From a virus: a DNA stretch of 64,000 bases. This document shows positions 33,080-40,946 of this stretch, one piece after another. The first letter of the stretch is position 1; each line of letters starts with the position of its first letter. Under the pieces are notes generated by a model that saw only the letters and a program-made list of their open reading frames with translations, had not been told where the DNA came from and made no database searches. The stretch is from positions 1-64,000 of the IMG/VR virus record IMGVR_UViG_3300027793_000055. The stretch is one strand, 5' to 3'. Position numbers and translations under genes: made by a program.

Positions 33080-33931
33080 CTATTCCTCAGTAATTTCAAA
33101 AATACCATTACCAAATGGTCCATCTTCAAAGATTTCAAATGCAAATGGTGATGTGTACCAAATACCACCTTCATTATAGTAGAATTTATTAGCTATTTGA
33201 AAAGGTGGTGGATGATAATCTCCCAAAGCTGTTAGATAAATGACACATCCTTTATAATTCTGTGGATTTTCATTATAATCGATAAATTGTGGGAGATCTT
33301 GAGAATTATTTGCAGCACTAATTTTTCTAATTGTACCACGACAGCCCTCGACAACATCTCCCATATTGACAACTTTACCATCTTCTGTCAATTCACGGAA
33401 TATTTCAAGAACCTGATCAATTTCTGCCGGGTATTCAAATAAACCTTTTCTTGCTGTAATACATTGTGATATTATTTCAAATCTGTGTTCAGCTTGTCCA
33501 AACAATTGACGAGGGATATTAGCTGTAACTATTTCATAAAAACGACCACCATAGAATACAAAATCGCCTTCACGAACAAATAAATTCTGATCCTGTGTTA
33601 ATCTTCTGCGATGAAAATTAACAGTTATTTTGGTTTTCTTGTCAAGACCAAACTGATCAGTGGCTGTTTCAATACCTTCAAATTTAACTAAAGCATGCAC
33701 ACGAACAGGAGGTAGAAAGTTTTTTTCTATTGCCTCTCCATAAACTGGATGGAAATTAGTATGTGTATAACTTATAGGAAAATAGAGAATTGTTTGACCA
33801 ATTACTCGTTCAATTACCTCATCATTAACTTGTTTAACAAGATCGCGTTCCTTTTCTCCAAGGAACATTGGTGGTGGAGGATTTGAAGGCTGTTCCCATT
33901 TATTAAATTTAGAATTCTTTTTTCTAGCCAT
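33080..33931 (-). CDS. neck protein (T4 gp14-like)
   Basis: 283 residues. ILYFPISYTHTNFHPVYGEA, then VREGDFVFYGGRFYEIV and RFEIISQCITAR are typical of gp14-type head-completion proteins in T4-like phages. A second strand-rich part ends GGIWYTSPFAFEIFED. With gp13 it closes the portal vertex and receives the tail. Good order evidence: gp13 upstream, gp15 downstream. Confidence 0.72.
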   Translation of the reverse strand: MARKKNSKFNKWEQPSNPPPPMFLGEKERDLVKQVNDEVIERVIGQTILYFPISYTHTNFHPVYGEAIEKNFLPPVRVHALVKFEGIETATDQFGLDKKTKITVNFHRRRLTQDQNLFVREGDFVFYGGRFYEIVTANIPRQLFGQAEHRFEIISQCITARKGLFEYPAEIDQVLEIFRELTEDGKVVNMGDVVEGCRGTIRKISAANNSQDLPQFIDYNENPQNYKGCVIYLTALGDYHPPPFQIANKFYYNEGGIWYTSPFAFEIFEDGPFGNGIFEITEE

Positions 33932-33940
33932 TTTTTAGCC

Positions 33941-35221
33941 TCAACCAGTGAATATGACCATTGGTACTTTATCGATTGTTTTTTGAACATTCTCGCCAAT
34001 ATTAGCAGTTTGTTCAGCTAATTTATCATAAGTCATTTCTGCCAAGATAGTTTTCATTTCTTCGCGGAGAGCAGTCATTTCTTCTTTTGCTTGAGCTAGT
34101 AAAGAATCAGCATTTAATTTAACACTTTCTCCTGGAATTGGAACACTATCAAACTTGCCACGAATCTGTCCTAACATCTCTTTACAAATTGCAAGAGCAA
34201 AACGTCGAATCCACTGTTTACCAATTGAGTTTATATTTTCATATGGAATGTTGGTAAAAGGAAGTGTATTAATATTATTAACACCACCGGCTCTATCACT
34301 TTGAGTCGATGCTGAGCCACTTGGACCTGATTCACCATAACTAAACACACCTTGTGGAATAGTAAATTCAATCCAGATTGACTGTAAATCTGTGCCGGTT
34401 GGAATAGGAAACATTCGCAATTTATTATTTCTAATCTCATAAGAATAATGTGAGATACGTGTATAAATATTATCTTCATAAGCCATCGCTTGTGCTTTGT
34501 TGTGCCAAGCAGGAATAACTTCAAATGTGCTATCATCAGCAAATTGACCATAAGTACTTAAATTACCTACAGTATTTATACCACCATAATATCCATAGAA
34601 TCTCCACATAGCTCTTGGAGACTTATAATAAACTTTTCTTACTTCTACTTTTTTATCAATTAAACCAGCAAAAGGAGAACCGGGTATCTGACTGGCAGTT
34701 ACTAATGCAGTCTGAACATCATAGTCTTGTTGATCTCCCACAATTGGTATTGAAGCTGAAAATACTGTTAAATTACCGCCTACTCCTGCCATTTCAGACG
34801 TTCTTGTCATAACTTCTTTTGCATAACCAATATCAAAAGACGGTAATAATAGTTGTGGATTTTGCCCAGCTAATGCACTACCAGAAGAAAATTCACCATC
34901 ACTATTAAAAGTACCAGTTGGTGAGCCAAGAGAGTTAGCCAACACATTTCTTGATTGATGAACGTTGATTATATAACTGTATTCCAATACAGCTGCTTCA
35001 TAAGCTGCGTATACATTTTGTTCAGTTAACTCTATATCAAGTACATCGCCACCAAGCATTTTATATGTAAATGCAACCTGATCAACAGCGCCAGTTATAA
35101 AATCAGAATTTGTTGCATATATACCAAAAGGTAAACTAGCAGTAACACGACTAGCTGTACCAATAGCCGGTAATACAATTGCACTTATTTGACTTTTTGG
35201 TGCTAATACAGGTAATGCCAT
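33941..35221 (-). CDS. neck protein (T4 gp13-like)
   Basis: 426 residues. LTEQNVYAAYEAAVLEYSYIIN near residue 67, VRKVYYKSPRAMWRFYG in the middle and IRRFALAICKEMLGQIRGKF followed by LLAQAKEEMTALREEM near the C-terminus match gp13-type neck proteins of T4-like phages. Longer than T4 gp13 (309). Head completion and tail joining. Preceded by a late-type motif and AGGAG. Confidence 0.78.
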   Translation of the reverse strand: MALPVLAPKSQISAIVLPAIGTASRVTASLPFGIYATNSDFITGAVDQVAFTYKMLGGDVLDIELTEQNVYAAYEAAVLEYSYIINVHQSRNVLANSLGSPTGTFNSDGEFSSGSALAGQNPQLLLPSFDIGYAKEVMTRTSEMAGVGGNLTVFSASIPIVGDQQDYDVQTALVTASQIPGSPFAGLIDKKVEVRKVYYKSPRAMWRFYGYYGGINTVGNLSTYGQFADDSTFEVIPAWHNKAQAMAYEDNIYTRISHYSYEIRNNKLRMFPIPTGTDLQSIWIEFTIPQGVFSYGESGPSGSASTQSDRAGGVNNINTLPFTNIPYENINSIGKQWIRRFALAICKEMLGQIRGKFDSVPIPGESVKLNADSLLAQAKEEMTALREEMKTILAEMTYDKLAEQTANIGENVQKTIDKVPMVIFTG

Positions 35222-35245
35222 TTTAATATAACTCCTAAGTTATTT

Positions 35246-35254
35246 AGTAAATAG
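35246..35254 (-). promoter_or_regulatory. late-type motif CTATTTACT (neck)
   Basis: Minus-strand CTATTTACT, about 25 nt upstream of the gp13 start. Confidence 0.4.
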
Positions 35255-35275
35255 TTTTAATATTTATTAAAAACA

Positions 35276-35301
35276 AAACCCACCATATTTCAGGTGGGTT
35301 T
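35276..35301 (-). terminator. rho-independent terminator, shared fibre type, copy 1
   Basis: Minus strand: AAACCCACC, TGAAATAT, GGTGGGTTTTG then T-run. The identical hairpin recurs at 36844 and 38266. Confidence 0.88.
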
Positions 35302-35320
35302 ATAAATTTATTATCTTCTA

Positions 35321-36778
35321 TCAAACACCAGTTGTTGGATGTGAATCTGGCGGTGTAAAGTTTGTTGTATATCTTGCGATACCTTGAGTCAGCCTAAGAT
35401 CATCAATATAACCATTTAAATATCTCAAAGCACTATTGCTTCTATGAAAACCAACATAAAAAGTTGTAGGAAGTGTAGCTATAGAAGAAGCTAAACTTGA
35501 GCCTCTTAATATACCATTAATAAATAATCTCACAGTTGTTCCATCATTAGAAAGTGCAACATGGTTCCAACTGTTTAGAGAAACAAGACCGGCAGCCGTT
35601 GCGAATTGCCATATTGGAGTTTGAGAGTTTCCAAATCCATTTGCTGTCATACTTCCATTTAAATTTACAGCTAATTGAACTCTATTGATATTTGATGTTG
35701 TGGTGCCATTATAAAATAAACCACTACCATTTGTAGCATCTCCATAAGAATTAAGATAAAACCAGGTTTCTATAGTATAAGAGCCGCTTAGTTTAAGGTT
35801 TGAATTACTAAGAGAAAGATAATCGTTAGTTCCGTCAAAATAAGCACTACCAGTGATTGCTGTTACGATATTAGCAAGTGGCGACACGTCGCTGATTTGC
35901 GGTGAACCACGTCCTATTGTTATTGAATAGTTATTAGGTCCGTTGTCCTTGAATATACGTCCCTGGCAAGTTAATAATATCGTTCCAGAAATAGATTGTA
36001 GTGCAGTGGTTGGCGGGGAGAATGCAGACGTATAAACAGAAGTTCCACAAATTCTTAGATTTGATAGGTGGCAGTCGGTTCTGCCATAGTCGCCTCCGTT
36101 GGGATTTGGTGTTGAACCACCAATTGTGATGCTTTCTGCTGTTCCGTTATTTAACGGTGTATTAAATACTTCTTGTAACTCCAATACTCCATCTACAAAT
36201 ATTCTGTAAGTTGTACCTTGTTTGACAAAGGCTAGATGGTGCCAGTTGCCGTCATCTACGCGAGAAACAGAAAAGAATGACTTAATATTGACCGGCCATC
36301 CCGTACCGTGATACACGGTAAAATAAAACTTACCAACGTTGGTTCCAGACTCCATCACGCTGGCCACCCAAGAATTTCCTGTATCAGAATGCATGTCTGA
36401 TTTTGCCGCTATAGTAGCTCGCTGGGAATTAGAACTGCCACGGAACCATGTTTCAAATGTCCAATTTGTTCCTATATTTCCACCAACGATAGCGCCGTTG
36501 ACTAGTAGATAGTTTTTCCTTATGCTATCGGCTTGTGATGGAAAATAAATGCTCCATTTACCATCTTCTTTATTGTGCGGACTAAATGAGTCAATCCGGG
36601 TATTACCAAACCTTGAGATGGCAAGATTATTAACACTGCTGTCAACAAAAGTTGTGCTATTGTTAGCCCCGGCTGCTTTCAATAATAGTGATACATTTGA
36701 AAAATAAGGATCGGTTGTTGGAATATTTGTAGGCTCACTGCCAGTTGTTTGATTTTCTGCTTCACTATAAAAAAACAT
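35321..36778 (-). CDS. surface/fibre protein with two LamG-like domains, MFFY family
   Basis: 485 residues. After the MFFYSEAEN leader come two concanavalin/LamG-like domains (about 28-260 and 300-480). Each has the pattern FETWF/IETWF ... W+H+AF/AL ... YRIFVDG/VRLFINGIL ... IDDLRLTQGIARYT. Such domains bind sugars, so this is a candidate receptor-binding or decoration protein. The leader is shared with three other genes here. It has its own late-type motif and terminator, so it forms an independent cassette. Confidence 0.8.
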   Translation of the reverse strand: MFFYSEAENQTTGSEPTNIPTTDPYFSNVSLLLKAAGANNSTTFVDSSVNNLAISRFGNTRIDSFSPHNKEDGKWSIYFPSQADSIRKNYLLVNGAIVGGNIGTNWTFETWFRGSSNSQRATIAAKSDMHSDTGNSWVASVMESGTNVGKFYFTVYHGTGWPVNIKSFFSVSRVDDGNWHHLAFVKQGTTYRIFVDGVLELQEVFNTPLNNGTAESITIGGSTPNPNGGDYGRTDCHLSNLRICGTSVYTSAFSPPTTALQSISGTILLTCQGRIFKDNGPNNYSITIGRGSPQISDVSPLANIVTAITGSAYFDGTNDYLSLSNSNLKLSGSYTIETWFYLNSYGDATNGSGLFYNGTTTSNINRVQLAVNLNGSMTANGFGNSQTPIWQFATAAGLVSLNSWNHVALSNDGTTVRLFINGILRGSSLASSIATLPTTFYVGFHRSNSALRYLNGYIDDLRLTQGIARYTTNFTPPDSHPTTGV

Positions 36779-36813
36779 CTTTTATTTCTCCTGTCATTGA
36801 AGATAAATATAGA

Positions 36814-36822
36814 TATAAATAG
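36814..36822 (-). promoter_or_regulatory. late-type motif CTATTTATA (LamG gene)
   Basis: Minus-strand CTATTTATA, 36-44 nt upstream of the MFFYSEA start. Confidence 0.5.
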
Positions 36823-36843
36823 TTTTAGAATAATTCAAAAACA

Positions 36844-36869
36844 AAACCCACCATATTTCAGGTGGGTTT
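36844..36869 (-). terminator. rho-independent terminator, shared fibre type, copy 2
   Basis: Same hairpin as 35276-35301; follows the propeller gene. Confidence 0.88.
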
Positions 36870-36892
36870 GTGTTGGTAATTATACTTACTGT

Positions 36893-38197
36893 TTATTCTT
36901 CATTGAATACATAAGCAAGACCAGACTCATTGCCGCTTGTTGATTTTTCATCTCTCCACGCACCAACGATAACACGATCACCGGCAGAATTCATTGCAAC
37001 TGAATATCCAAACTGATCATCATTGGTTGCCAAACTTCCACTTAGGATAGGCTGCTGCTGTGTCCAGCCGGTTGTTCCACTAACAAATATATAAGCAAGA
37101 CCAGAAGAACCAACTCCACCACTACCAGTTATTTCGTCTAGACGAGCACCAACAATGATACGATCACCGGCAGAATTCATTGCAACAGACCAACCAAACC
37201 AATCATCAGTATTATTTGCAAAAGTTCCGCTTATGATGGGTTGTTGTGACCAACCACCAGTTCCACTTACAAATACATAAGCAAGACCTTCGTTGTAATT
37301 AGTTGCTTGGCTAACTCTTTCATCCAAATATGCACCAACAACAACACGATCACCAGCAGAATTCATCGCAACTGAATTACCAAATTGTTCATTGGAACTA
37401 GTTGCCAAGGTGCCACTTAGAACATGCTGCTGAGTCCAGCCACCAGTTCCACTTACAAATATATAGGCAAGACCTTCTGAGAGAGGGCCTCCGCTTCTTT
37501 CATCTTGCCCAGCACCAACGATAACACGATCACCAGCTGAATTCATTGCAACTGAATTACCGAATTGATCAGTTGAATTAACTGCTAAAGTTCCACTTAA
37601 TATATGTTGCTCTACCCATCCACTTGCTCCACTGACATATATATAAGCAAGTCCTTCTGAAATCTGGCCACCACTTCTTTCATCCAATTGGGCACCAACA
37701 ATAATACGATCACCTACGGAATTCATTGCAACTGCACTACCGAATTGATCACTAGTAGTTGCAAAAGTTCCGGTTGGGATAAGTTGTTGTGACCAACCAC
37801 CGGCTCCGCTGACGAATACATAAGCAAGACCTTGTGTGATGCTGGCTGGTCCCAATTCATCTAGCCGAGCACCAATAACAACACGATCACCAGCAGAATT
37901 CATTGCAACTGAATTGCCAAAATTATCATTTAAATCTATTGCAAAACTTCCACTTAGAACAATTTGTTCATTCCACCCACCGGTTCCACTAACATATATA
38001 TAAGCAAGCCCAGAAGAACCACTTCCGCCACTTCTTTCATCTTGCCACGCACCAACGATAACACGATCACCGGCAGAATTCATTGCAACTGAATATCCAA
38101 AATTGTCAGTTAAATCGGTTGCCAAAGTACCAGATAAAATCTGCTTTTCTTTCCAATTTTTTATTATATTTTCAATTATTTCTCTATAAAAAAACAT
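36893..38197 (-). CDS. FG-GAP-like seven-repeat beta-propeller, MFFY family
   Basis: 434 residues. After MFFYREIIEN there are seven repeats of about 57 residues, each with FG.SVAMNSAGDR(V/I)(I/V)(V/I)GA.(L/Q)DE, then LAY(I/V)(Y/F)VSG..GW..Q. Seven repeats fit one closed seven-bladed propeller of the integrin-alpha/FG-GAP type, a common ligand-binding fold. Likely a virion surface adhesin or tail-tip decoration. The repeats are also very similar at DNA level, which favours gain or loss of blades. Confidence 0.8.
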   Translation of the reverse strand: MFFYREIIENIIKNWKEKQILSGTLATDLTDNFGYSVAMNSAGDRVIVGAWQDERSGGSGSSGLAYIYVSGTGGWNEQIVLSGSFAIDLNDNFGNSVAMNSAGDRVVIGARLDELGPASITQGLAYVFVSGAGGWSQQLIPTGTFATTSDQFGSAVAMNSVGDRIIVGAQLDERSGGQISEGLAYIYVSGASGWVEQHILSGTLAVNSTDQFGNSVAMNSAGDRVIVGAGQDERSGGPLSEGLAYIFVSGTGGWTQQHVLSGTLATSSNEQFGNSVAMNSAGDRVVVGAYLDERVSQATNYNEGLAYVFVSGTGGWSQQPIISGTFANNTDDWFGWSVAMNSAGDRIIVGARLDEITGSGGVGSSGLAYIFVSGTTGWTQQQPILSGSLATNDDQFGYSVAMNSAGDRVIVGAWRDEKSTSGNESGLAYVFNEE

Positions 38198-38233
38198 CTT
38201 TTGTATCCCATCCTTTACTAGCTTATTAGTAAG

Positions 38234-38242
38234 TGTAAATAG
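38234..38242 (-). promoter_or_regulatory. late-type motif CTATTTACA (propeller gene)
   Basis: Minus-strand CTATTTACA, about 40 nt upstream of the MFFYREI start. Confidence 0.4.
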
Positions 38243-38265
38243 TTTTGTAATAGTTTAAAAAAACA

Positions 38266-38291
38266 AAACCCACCATATTTCAGGTGGGTTT
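38266..38291 (-). terminator. rho-independent terminator, shared fibre type, copy 3
   Basis: Same hairpin as copies 1 and 2, here behind a gene remnant rather than a gene. Confidence 0.85.
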
Positions 38292-38310
38292 AAAAAATTA
38301 TTATCTTCTA

Positions 38311-38403
38311 TCAAGCACCAGCTACTTTTAACAATAACGATACACTTATAAAATATGTATCGGGTATGACTACTGATTAAATTGGGTCTGCTGCTTCACT
38401 ATG
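38311..38403 (-). pseudogene. scar of a LamG-type MFFY fibre gene
   Basis: The frame reads HSEAADPI, stop, then PDTYFISVSLLLKVAGA, stop. It aligns with YSEA... and TDPYFSNVSLLLKAAGA of the 35321-36778 gene. The bases just after the stop (TGATAGAAGATAATAA) match those after the LamG gene stop and run into the same terminator. The body of the gene has been deleted and the start codon is lost. Confidence 0.75.
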
Positions 38404-38416
38404 AATGCACCTAAAT

Positions 38417-39082
38417 TTAGGCAATTTCATATCTAATAATTACAATACCAGATGCTCCAGCACCACCATTTTTACTATAGTATCGATGCCCCCATCGATC
38501 TCGTTCTCCACCGCCACCACCAGCGCCAGTATTTGCAATTCCAGGGAATCCAAATGAAGCTAGGCCACCACGACCACCGCCGCCAAGACCACCATTAGCA
38601 TTGCCACCAGCACCACCACCACCAGCATAATATTTTAAAGTTCCATCTATAGATGATTGTAAACCATTAATACCACCACTTGCGCCTACGCCGTTGATCT
38701 GATTCCTCGCTGAACCTTTAAAGGCACCGCCAGCGGCAGTAATATTAAAAGCCGATGATGGATTGCCAGAAGTTACAGAAAATCCACCAACAATTATCGG
38801 ATAAGATTGAGCAGCTAAAATTATAGAGCCGCTAATCATTTGACCGGCATCGCCACCATTACCATCATACTTACCAAGAATTCCACCAACAGACCCCTCA
38901 AAACCTCTACCACCACCGCCGCCGCCGCCAATAATCAAATATTCAACTAATCCCGAATATTCAATTGTTAAAGTACCATTTTGTAAAAATCTATGAACTC
39001 TGTAGGTTTTTCCATCAAGTGAAAATTGTTCAGTTATTCCACCACTACCTTCTAAAAATTCTGCTTCGCCATAAAAAAACAT
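38417..39082 (-). CDS. glycine-rich surface/fibre tip protein, MFFY family
   Basis: 221 residues. MFFYGEAEFLEGSGG leader, a short strand domain (KTYRVHRFLQNGTL...VEYLIIGGGG) and then long glycine-rich blocks (GGGGAGGNANGGLGGGGRGG, GAGGGGGERD), ending ASGIVIIRYEIA. Glycine-rich repeats of this kind occur in phage fibre-tip adhesins (for example gp38 of T2-like phages), where they form a polyglycine sandwich. Candidate receptor-binding cassette with its own motif and terminator. Confidence 0.78.
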   Translation of the reverse strand: MFFYGEAEFLEGSGGITEQFSLDGKTYRVHRFLQNGTLTIEYSGLVEYLIIGGGGGGGRGFEGSVGGILGKYDGNGGDAGQMISGSIILAAQSYPIIVGGFSVTSGNPSSAFNITAAGGAFKGSARNQINGVGASGGINGLQSSIDGTLKYYAGGGGAGGNANGGLGGGGRGGLASFGFPGIANTGAGGGGGERDRWGHRYYSKNGGAGASGIVIIRYEIA

Positions 39083-39118
39083 ATTTAGTGTCTCCTGTCG
39101 TCCAACGACAAATACAGA

Positions 39119-39127
39119 TATAAATAG
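39119..39127 (-). promoter_or_regulatory. late-type motif CTATTTATA (Gly-rich gene)
   Basis: Minus-strand CTATTTATA, 37-45 nt upstream of the MFFYGEA start. Confidence 0.5.
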
Positions 39128-39146
39128 TTTTAAAATTTATAAAACA

Positions 39147-39169
39147 AAACCCGCCATTTCTGGCGGGTT
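39147..39169 (-). terminator. rho-independent terminator after capsid gene
   Basis: Minus strand: GAACCCGCC, AGAAAT, GGCGGGTTTTGTTTT. A diverged relative of the fibre terminators. Confidence 0.85.
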
Positions 39170-39196
39170 CTGCTAGAATATTAGTCTAATCTGTTA

Positions 39197-40915
39197 TCAG
39201 CCCAAGAGATCTTGAACAACAACTAGACCGAACATATCTGGACGTACCATCTTCTTAGCGTAACGGGTCATAACGCCTTTACGTGGTACGAAGTCTTCGG
39301 TACCAAAGATGGTTGGTGTGACTTGGAGTGGTACGTATGGAGCGTAGACATATCCGCTTTCGAGGAATTGTGTACCACGACGACCAACTAGCAACAAGTT
39401 ACGTGGGAAGTATGGGTCAACCATAACATCCCATTTCTTGCTGAGTGAACCAACTTTAACTGCACCGGCTGTGCCCTTGGCTTCATCTGGAACAACACCT
39501 GAAGCACGGAAGCCAGCAGTCATTTCGAGGATACTGGCAACTTCTGGTGAAGTTACGATAAAGTTAGCACCACCACGTAATGTTTTACGGTGGATTTGAG
39601 CACTTAGATCATTAACGGTTTCGAGTAGTGTTTCGTACCACATTGAAACGTTACCGGTAAAGTCTGCACCAAGTAGATCTTCATTTGCTGAAGCACTGAT
39701 TGGAGCACCAGTTGCTTTGTTGACAAAGCGACCTGGACGACGTGACCAGTGATAAACACCGGCTGTAGCGCCTTTAACGAGGTCTTCTAGGACTTCTTGG
39801 TCGATTTCAAGAGCGATGTGCTCGCTCATGATGCTTGTCAATTCGACTTCGGCGTCGAGATTGTGGTAAGCATTTAGATCTTGACCGAGTTCTGGTGTCC
39901 ACTTGACTTTGAGTTTTTTGGTTTTGGCACTAACTGAAACTGAATCAATTTTTACATCGATTTCTGGAATTTCAGAACTACCTTCAAGACCCCAAAGTTG
40001 TTGTGCTAATACAGAACCTAGAGCACCACCAACACCTAGATTATCATCTATTGGGAAGGTTATAGATTTAGTACCACTTGTTAATTCAGTTTGTAAAGCA
40101 CCAAGAACAGCTGCACTGTTTGCTTTAAATACTAAACGCAAATGAGTATAAGTATCACCACCAACATCGGCACCGCTAGCATCGCACTTAGCAGTTAAAC
40201 GACGTACTTGTGTACCATTTGTGACTGCAGTTGTAACTTTGATAGCAACTAGATTGCTCTTGTTTAGTTTTTGGCCACCAACTTCTAGTGAAGCTACTGG
40301 AACAACAACAGCAATAACACCGTCTGAACCTGAAACTAGATCTGGATCGAAACGTAGAGCACGATCAAGTGCTGGATCAGCACCAACTAATTGACCACCA
40401 CCAAGTACCGAGGTCAATGAGGCAGTTACTGAACCGGTTGGTGAGCTATAACCGTTGTTTAAGCTGTAGAATGATTTTTCGAGGTTAACACCAGTTAAAT
40501 CAACGCCGCCTGTGATTTGGCTAGCAACACGACCACCACCAAATACTGAATCATTTGCATCTAGACCTAAACGGCTTCCGCTGACTTGGAAGTCAAGGAA
40601 GAAGATTAGACCGCTTGGTAGACTCATTGGTTGTACTGAAACAAGTTCATTGGCAATCAATGAACCGAATACACGGCGAACGATTGGGAATGCAACAGCT
40701 GCGAAACCTTCAACGTCACCAGCACTCATTGCACTACTTTCTTTGAGTAGTTGTTTGGCTTGGTTTTCCAATAGAACGGCCATACCATTCTTTTGGCTCT
40801 CATCACGAAGACCTTCTAATAGACCGGTCTTTTCCCATTTTGCACGTAGAGCGGCACCTTCTTTTGTAAGGTCACGGTCAACGATATTCTCTGTTAAACG
40901 CTTTAAAATTGACAT
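39197..40915 (-). CDS. gp23: major capsid protein (T4 gp23-like)
   Basis: 572 residues. gp23 signatures: AAVAFPIVRRVFGSLIANELVSVQPM near 72-97, then LDFQVSG, VDLTGVN, KWTPELGQDLNAYHNLDAEVEL and a C-terminal FGLVVVQDLL. The first 60 residues are the helical pro-region. LLKE at 56-59 is a candidate gp21 cleavage site of the LxE type, close to the T4 site at 65. Forms the capsid hexamers. Strong ribosome binding site (AAGGAG) and late-type motif. Confidence 0.95.
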   Translation of the reverse strand: MSILKRLTENIVDRDLTKEGAALRAKWEKTGLLEGLRDESQKNGMAVLLENQAKQLLKESSAMSAGDVEGFAAVAFPIVRRVFGSLIANELVSVQPMSLPSGLIFFLDFQVSGSRLGLDANDSVFGGGRVASQITGGVDLTGVNLEKSFYSLNNGYSSPTGSVTASLTSVLGGGQLVGADPALDRALRFDPDLVSGSDGVIAVVVPVASLEVGGQKLNKSNLVAIKVTTAVTNGTQVRRLTAKCDASGADVGGDTYTHLRLVFKANSAAVLGALQTELTSGTKSITFPIDDNLGVGGALGSVLAQQLWGLEGSSEIPEIDVKIDSVSVSAKTKKLKVKWTPELGQDLNAYHNLDAEVELTSIMSEHIALEIDQEVLEDLVKGATAGVYHWSRRPGRFVNKATGAPISASANEDLLGADFTGNVSMWYETLLETVNDLSAQIHRKTLRGGANFIVTSPEVASILEMTAGFRASGVVPDEAKGTAGAVKVGSLSKKWDVMVDPYFPRNLLLVGRRGTQFLESGYVYAPYVPLQVTPTIFGTEDFVPRKGVMTRYAKKMVRPDMFGLVVVQDLLG

Positions 40916-40937
40916 TGTAATTCTCCTTAAATGAATT

Positions 40938-40946
40938 AATAAATAC
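40938..40946 (-). promoter_or_regulatory. late-type motif GTATTTATT (capsid)
   Basis: Minus-strand GTATTTATT, 24-32 nt upstream of the gp23 start. Confidence 0.45.

Noticed and set aside
33595-33645. TTGACA box in the gp14-like gene as a promoter
   Set aside because: No matching -10 at a 16-18 bp distance and no downstream gene that would need it.
34231-34551. 106-codon minus-strand frame inside gp13
   Set aside because: Shadow frame of the neck gene; no ribosome binding site or conserved pattern.
36893-38197. CRISPR-like array from regularly spaced repeats
   Set aside because: The repeats are in frame and encode propeller blades of about 57 residues; spacers are not unique sequences of 30-40 bp.
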